A stretch of DNA of 6,009 nucleotides from an uncultured Alphaproteobacteria bacterium (GTDB taxonomy: Bacteria > Pseudomonadota > Alphaproteobacteria > Sneathiellales > Sneathiellaceae): positions 1 to 6,009 of the forward strand of contig CALEMG010000374.1 in the NCBI GenBank assembly GCA_937910835.1. Direction: 5' to 3'. The notes below the pieces were generated by a model that was not told the origin of the DNA, searched no databases, and worked only from the letters and a program-made list of their open reading frames with translations. Shown here one piece after another: positions 4,664-6,009 of the stretch. Numbering within the stretch: position 1 is the first letter of the stretch; each line of letters begins with the position of its first letter. The translations under genes and the position numbers were made by a program.

Positions 4664-5788
4664 TCAGGATGAGCCTTTCTCAATGATGCTGCGAGAAAGC
4701 ATCAACAGTCCGGCAAACCACAAGGCCAGCCCGTCAATGAGGATCGCAAGCAAGATCTGAGGAATGTTCCTTTTCCAATGAGCGGCAACAGCTTCACCCA
4801 TTTCCAAGAGTTTGCCGGGTGCTCTTAGTACCATTACTGCGGAGCTATTTGTCAGATTATCGATTGTGTCGGAGGCCAGCCCAAGAGCCGCCTTCAGGCT
4901 TTGGATGGCGCCGGATTGCTTCTGCCCGAAACTCCCATTTTTGACGTCCAAAGTAGCAACGGAGGCCTTAAGGATATCAAGCTGAGCAGTCAGACGGTTG
5001 GCCACATTCTCCGCACTGTTCTCCTTAATGAGATTCTGCAATTCTGCCGTCTCTGCTCTGAAATCCGTCTGTCTCTCAAACACGGAGAGGCTTGTATCAG
5101 CTGGAATATCTTGAAGGGTTGCCAGGATGTCGGAAGCAGTTATCTGACGTTCACTTGTACGAATTACCGTCTCAGACAATGTCTCGAGGATTTTGCGGAT
5201 ACTGGTACAGCCACTGAGGTAAGCGGCATACACAGCTCCCTTTCCGCCCGATCCCGTGATAGCACCACCGTTATCTTCTCCGTCTGCCAGTGCGCAAATG
5301 GAGGCTTCTAACGGCTCCAACGCGGATTTTGCCGTTTGGGCCCCTGTAGCGTCAGCAGCGACTGAATGATAGTAAACACTGTATTCTTCAGCCTTATCGC
5401 GCATGTCATAGACAAGGGAGGCTGGCCCCGCATTGCCAAGTATGGCATTGTACGTACTGATCCCTGCAGTGAAAGGGATTAGGGTTACGGCCAACAGGGC
5501 AACGGCAAACCGCTGACTTCTAAAGGTTTCTGCGGCGACTCCCATCAGCAGGATCGTTGCGCACCCAAGAGCGGTTGCGGCGACGGCCGCCGACATGGCC
5601 GCTGTGATCATGCCCTCCATATTGGCGACCCCTGCCTCAATGGCTTTATCAAACATCCCTTTCGTGGTTAGCCAGGCAGATAGAGAAAAGGAGATGGCCA
5701 GGCAAAGCATAATAATCCGTTGCCGCCGTCCGTGGATCACCATCAATGACTGGAGATCGAATATTTTGTTCAGTTTAAAATGAGACAT
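4664..5788 (-). CDS. Multi-pass membrane protein with a large coiled-coil-rich loop, 374 aa
   Basis: The family is not recognised. Hydrophobic helices are predicted at about residues 26-43, 61-84, 93-113 and 342-365. The loop of about 225 residues between the third and fourth helices is polar and mostly helical, and it carries two cysteines (165 and 194) that could pair. With four helices, the loop and the two ends lie on opposite sides of the membrane. The basic N-terminus (IHGRRQRI, 18-25) favours a cytoplasmic start and hence a periplasmic loop. A Gly-rich stretch (173-184) lies within the loop. I chose the ATG at 5786-5788 because AAGGAG stands six bases upstream. The longer frame from 5839 would place that ribosome site inside the gene and would overlap the preceding gene. 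It is probably co-transcribed with the transfer genes and may be a membrane component of the module, which is an inference from position. Confidence 0.85.
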   Translation of the reverse strand: MSHFKLNKIFDLQSLMVIHGRRQRIIMLCLAISFSLSAWLTTKGMFDKAIEAGVANMEGMITAAMSAAVAATALGCATILLMGVAAETFRSQRFAVALLAVTLIPFTAGISTYNAILGNAGPASLVYDMRDKAEEYSVYYHSVAADATGAQTAKSALEPLEASICALADGEDNGGAITGSGGKGAVYAAYLSGCTSIRKILETLSETVIRTSERQITASDILATLQDIPADTSLSVFERQTDFRAETAELQNLIKENSAENVANRLTAQLDILKASVATLDVKNGSFGQKQSGAIQSLKAALGLASDTIDNLTNSSAVMVLRAPGKLLEMGEAVAAHWKRNIPQILLAILIDGLALWFAGLLMLSRSIIEKGSS

Positions 5789-5794
5789 GAAATG

Positions 5795-5800
5795 CTCCTT
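5795..5800 (-). promoter_or_regulatory. Ribosome binding site that decides the start of the 374-aa membrane protein
   Basis: AAGGAG lies six bases before the ATG at 5786-5788 and overlaps the TAA of the upstream DMT-like gene (5799-5801). This repeats the arrangement at the coupling-protein gene. It supports the shorter 374-residue product over a start at 5839. Confidence 0.75.
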
Positions 5801-6009
5801 ACTTAAGAAACAGGGATGTGATGAGGGCGAGTGAGGCAAAGATCAGCGTGATAAATTGTTTTGGCCCCATGGGTTCGTTAAAGAAAGTGGTTCCGATCAG
5901 GCTCAAGAAGAGCGTAGTCAGCATGGTTGACAGGATGACGGCCTGCCCCCACCCTAAGGAGCGTAGCACCTGCAGCCAAAAGAAGATGGAAATAACGAAC
6001 GCAATAAGG
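5799..6009 (-). CDS. DMT/SMR-like small membrane protein, C-terminal 69 residues (5' end beyond the right edge)
   Basis: Only the C-terminal part is in the window. It has three hydrophobic stretches, with a short polar turn between the last two that contains FFNEPMGPKQF. That turn matches the pattern 'G...F.EP.....' followed by a final helix, which is typical of the last repeat of drug/metabolite transporters (EamA-like and small multidrug-resistance proteins). The final segment (ITLIFASLALITSLFLK) ends the protein in the membrane, as in that family. Whether the full gene is a four-helix SMR protein or a ten-helix EamA protein cannot be seen. Its stop overlaps the ribosome site of the 374-residue membrane protein, so the two are almost certainly co-transcribed. 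That would be an unusual partner for a conjugation operon. The substrate is unknown. Confidence 0.65.
   Translation of the reverse strand, partial: LIAFVISIFFWLQVLRSLGWGQAVILSTMLTTLFLSLIGTTFFNEPMGPKQFITLIFASLALITSLFLK

Noticed and set aside
4664..5839. Longer 391-residue version of the large membrane protein
   Set aside because: The extra 17 residues cover the upstream gene's stop and a perfect AAGGAG site that serves the internal ATG at 5786-5788.

Overview
The window looks like part of an integrative or mobilizable element (ICE/IME or plasmid) from an alphaproteobacterium. Three things support this: a VirD4/TraG-type coupling protein of a kind I associate with alphaproteobacterial genomic islands, a small cargo-region protein with a 'HKDG.G' core typical of the same loci, and a perfect alphaproteobacterial-type LexA box (GTTC-N7-GTTC). 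Base composition is moderate. The conjugation genes are GC-richer (about 58% in a 60-base sample at 3421-3480) than the recombinase promoter (about 30% at 961-1020). Every gene I can support is on the minus strand, so transcription reads from right to left. No rRNA, tRNA, CRISPR array or insertion sequence is visible, and no relaxase gene lies in the window.

Right part (about 6009 down to 2011): a tightly packed run of five genes. In reading order these are the end of a small DMT/SMR-like membrane protein (5799-6009, cut by the edge), a 374-residue four-helix membrane protein (4664-5788), a 194-residue membrane-anchored coiled-coil protein with four cysteines (4035-4619), an 89-residue two-helix membrane protein (3715-3984), and the 538-residue coupling ATPase (2086-3702). 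The ATPase has no membrane domain of its own and begins at the motif that normally follows it. The neighbouring 89-residue protein may therefore supply the missing anchor. A hairpin with a T run at 2014-2040 closes this unit.

Middle part (about 1995 to 1142): three small genes, of 76, 94 and 86 codons. The first resembles a family found beside conjugation genes. The other two are unrecognised. A second perfect hairpin (1408-1433) separates the 94- and 86-codon genes and sits directly against the start codon of the latter.

Left part (about 1012 to 1): a promoter region with the LexA box overlapping the predicted -10 element, then a 111-codon gene with a TTG start, then a large serine recombinase that overlaps it by ATGA and runs off the left edge. 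A seven-A slippery run just before the overlap is placed so that a -1 frameshift would fuse the two proteins. The stretch 1013-1141 holds no gene that I can support.

Taken together, the window suggests an element whose recombinase is switched on by DNA damage, next to a conjugative DNA-export module with an unusual, apparently split coupling protein.
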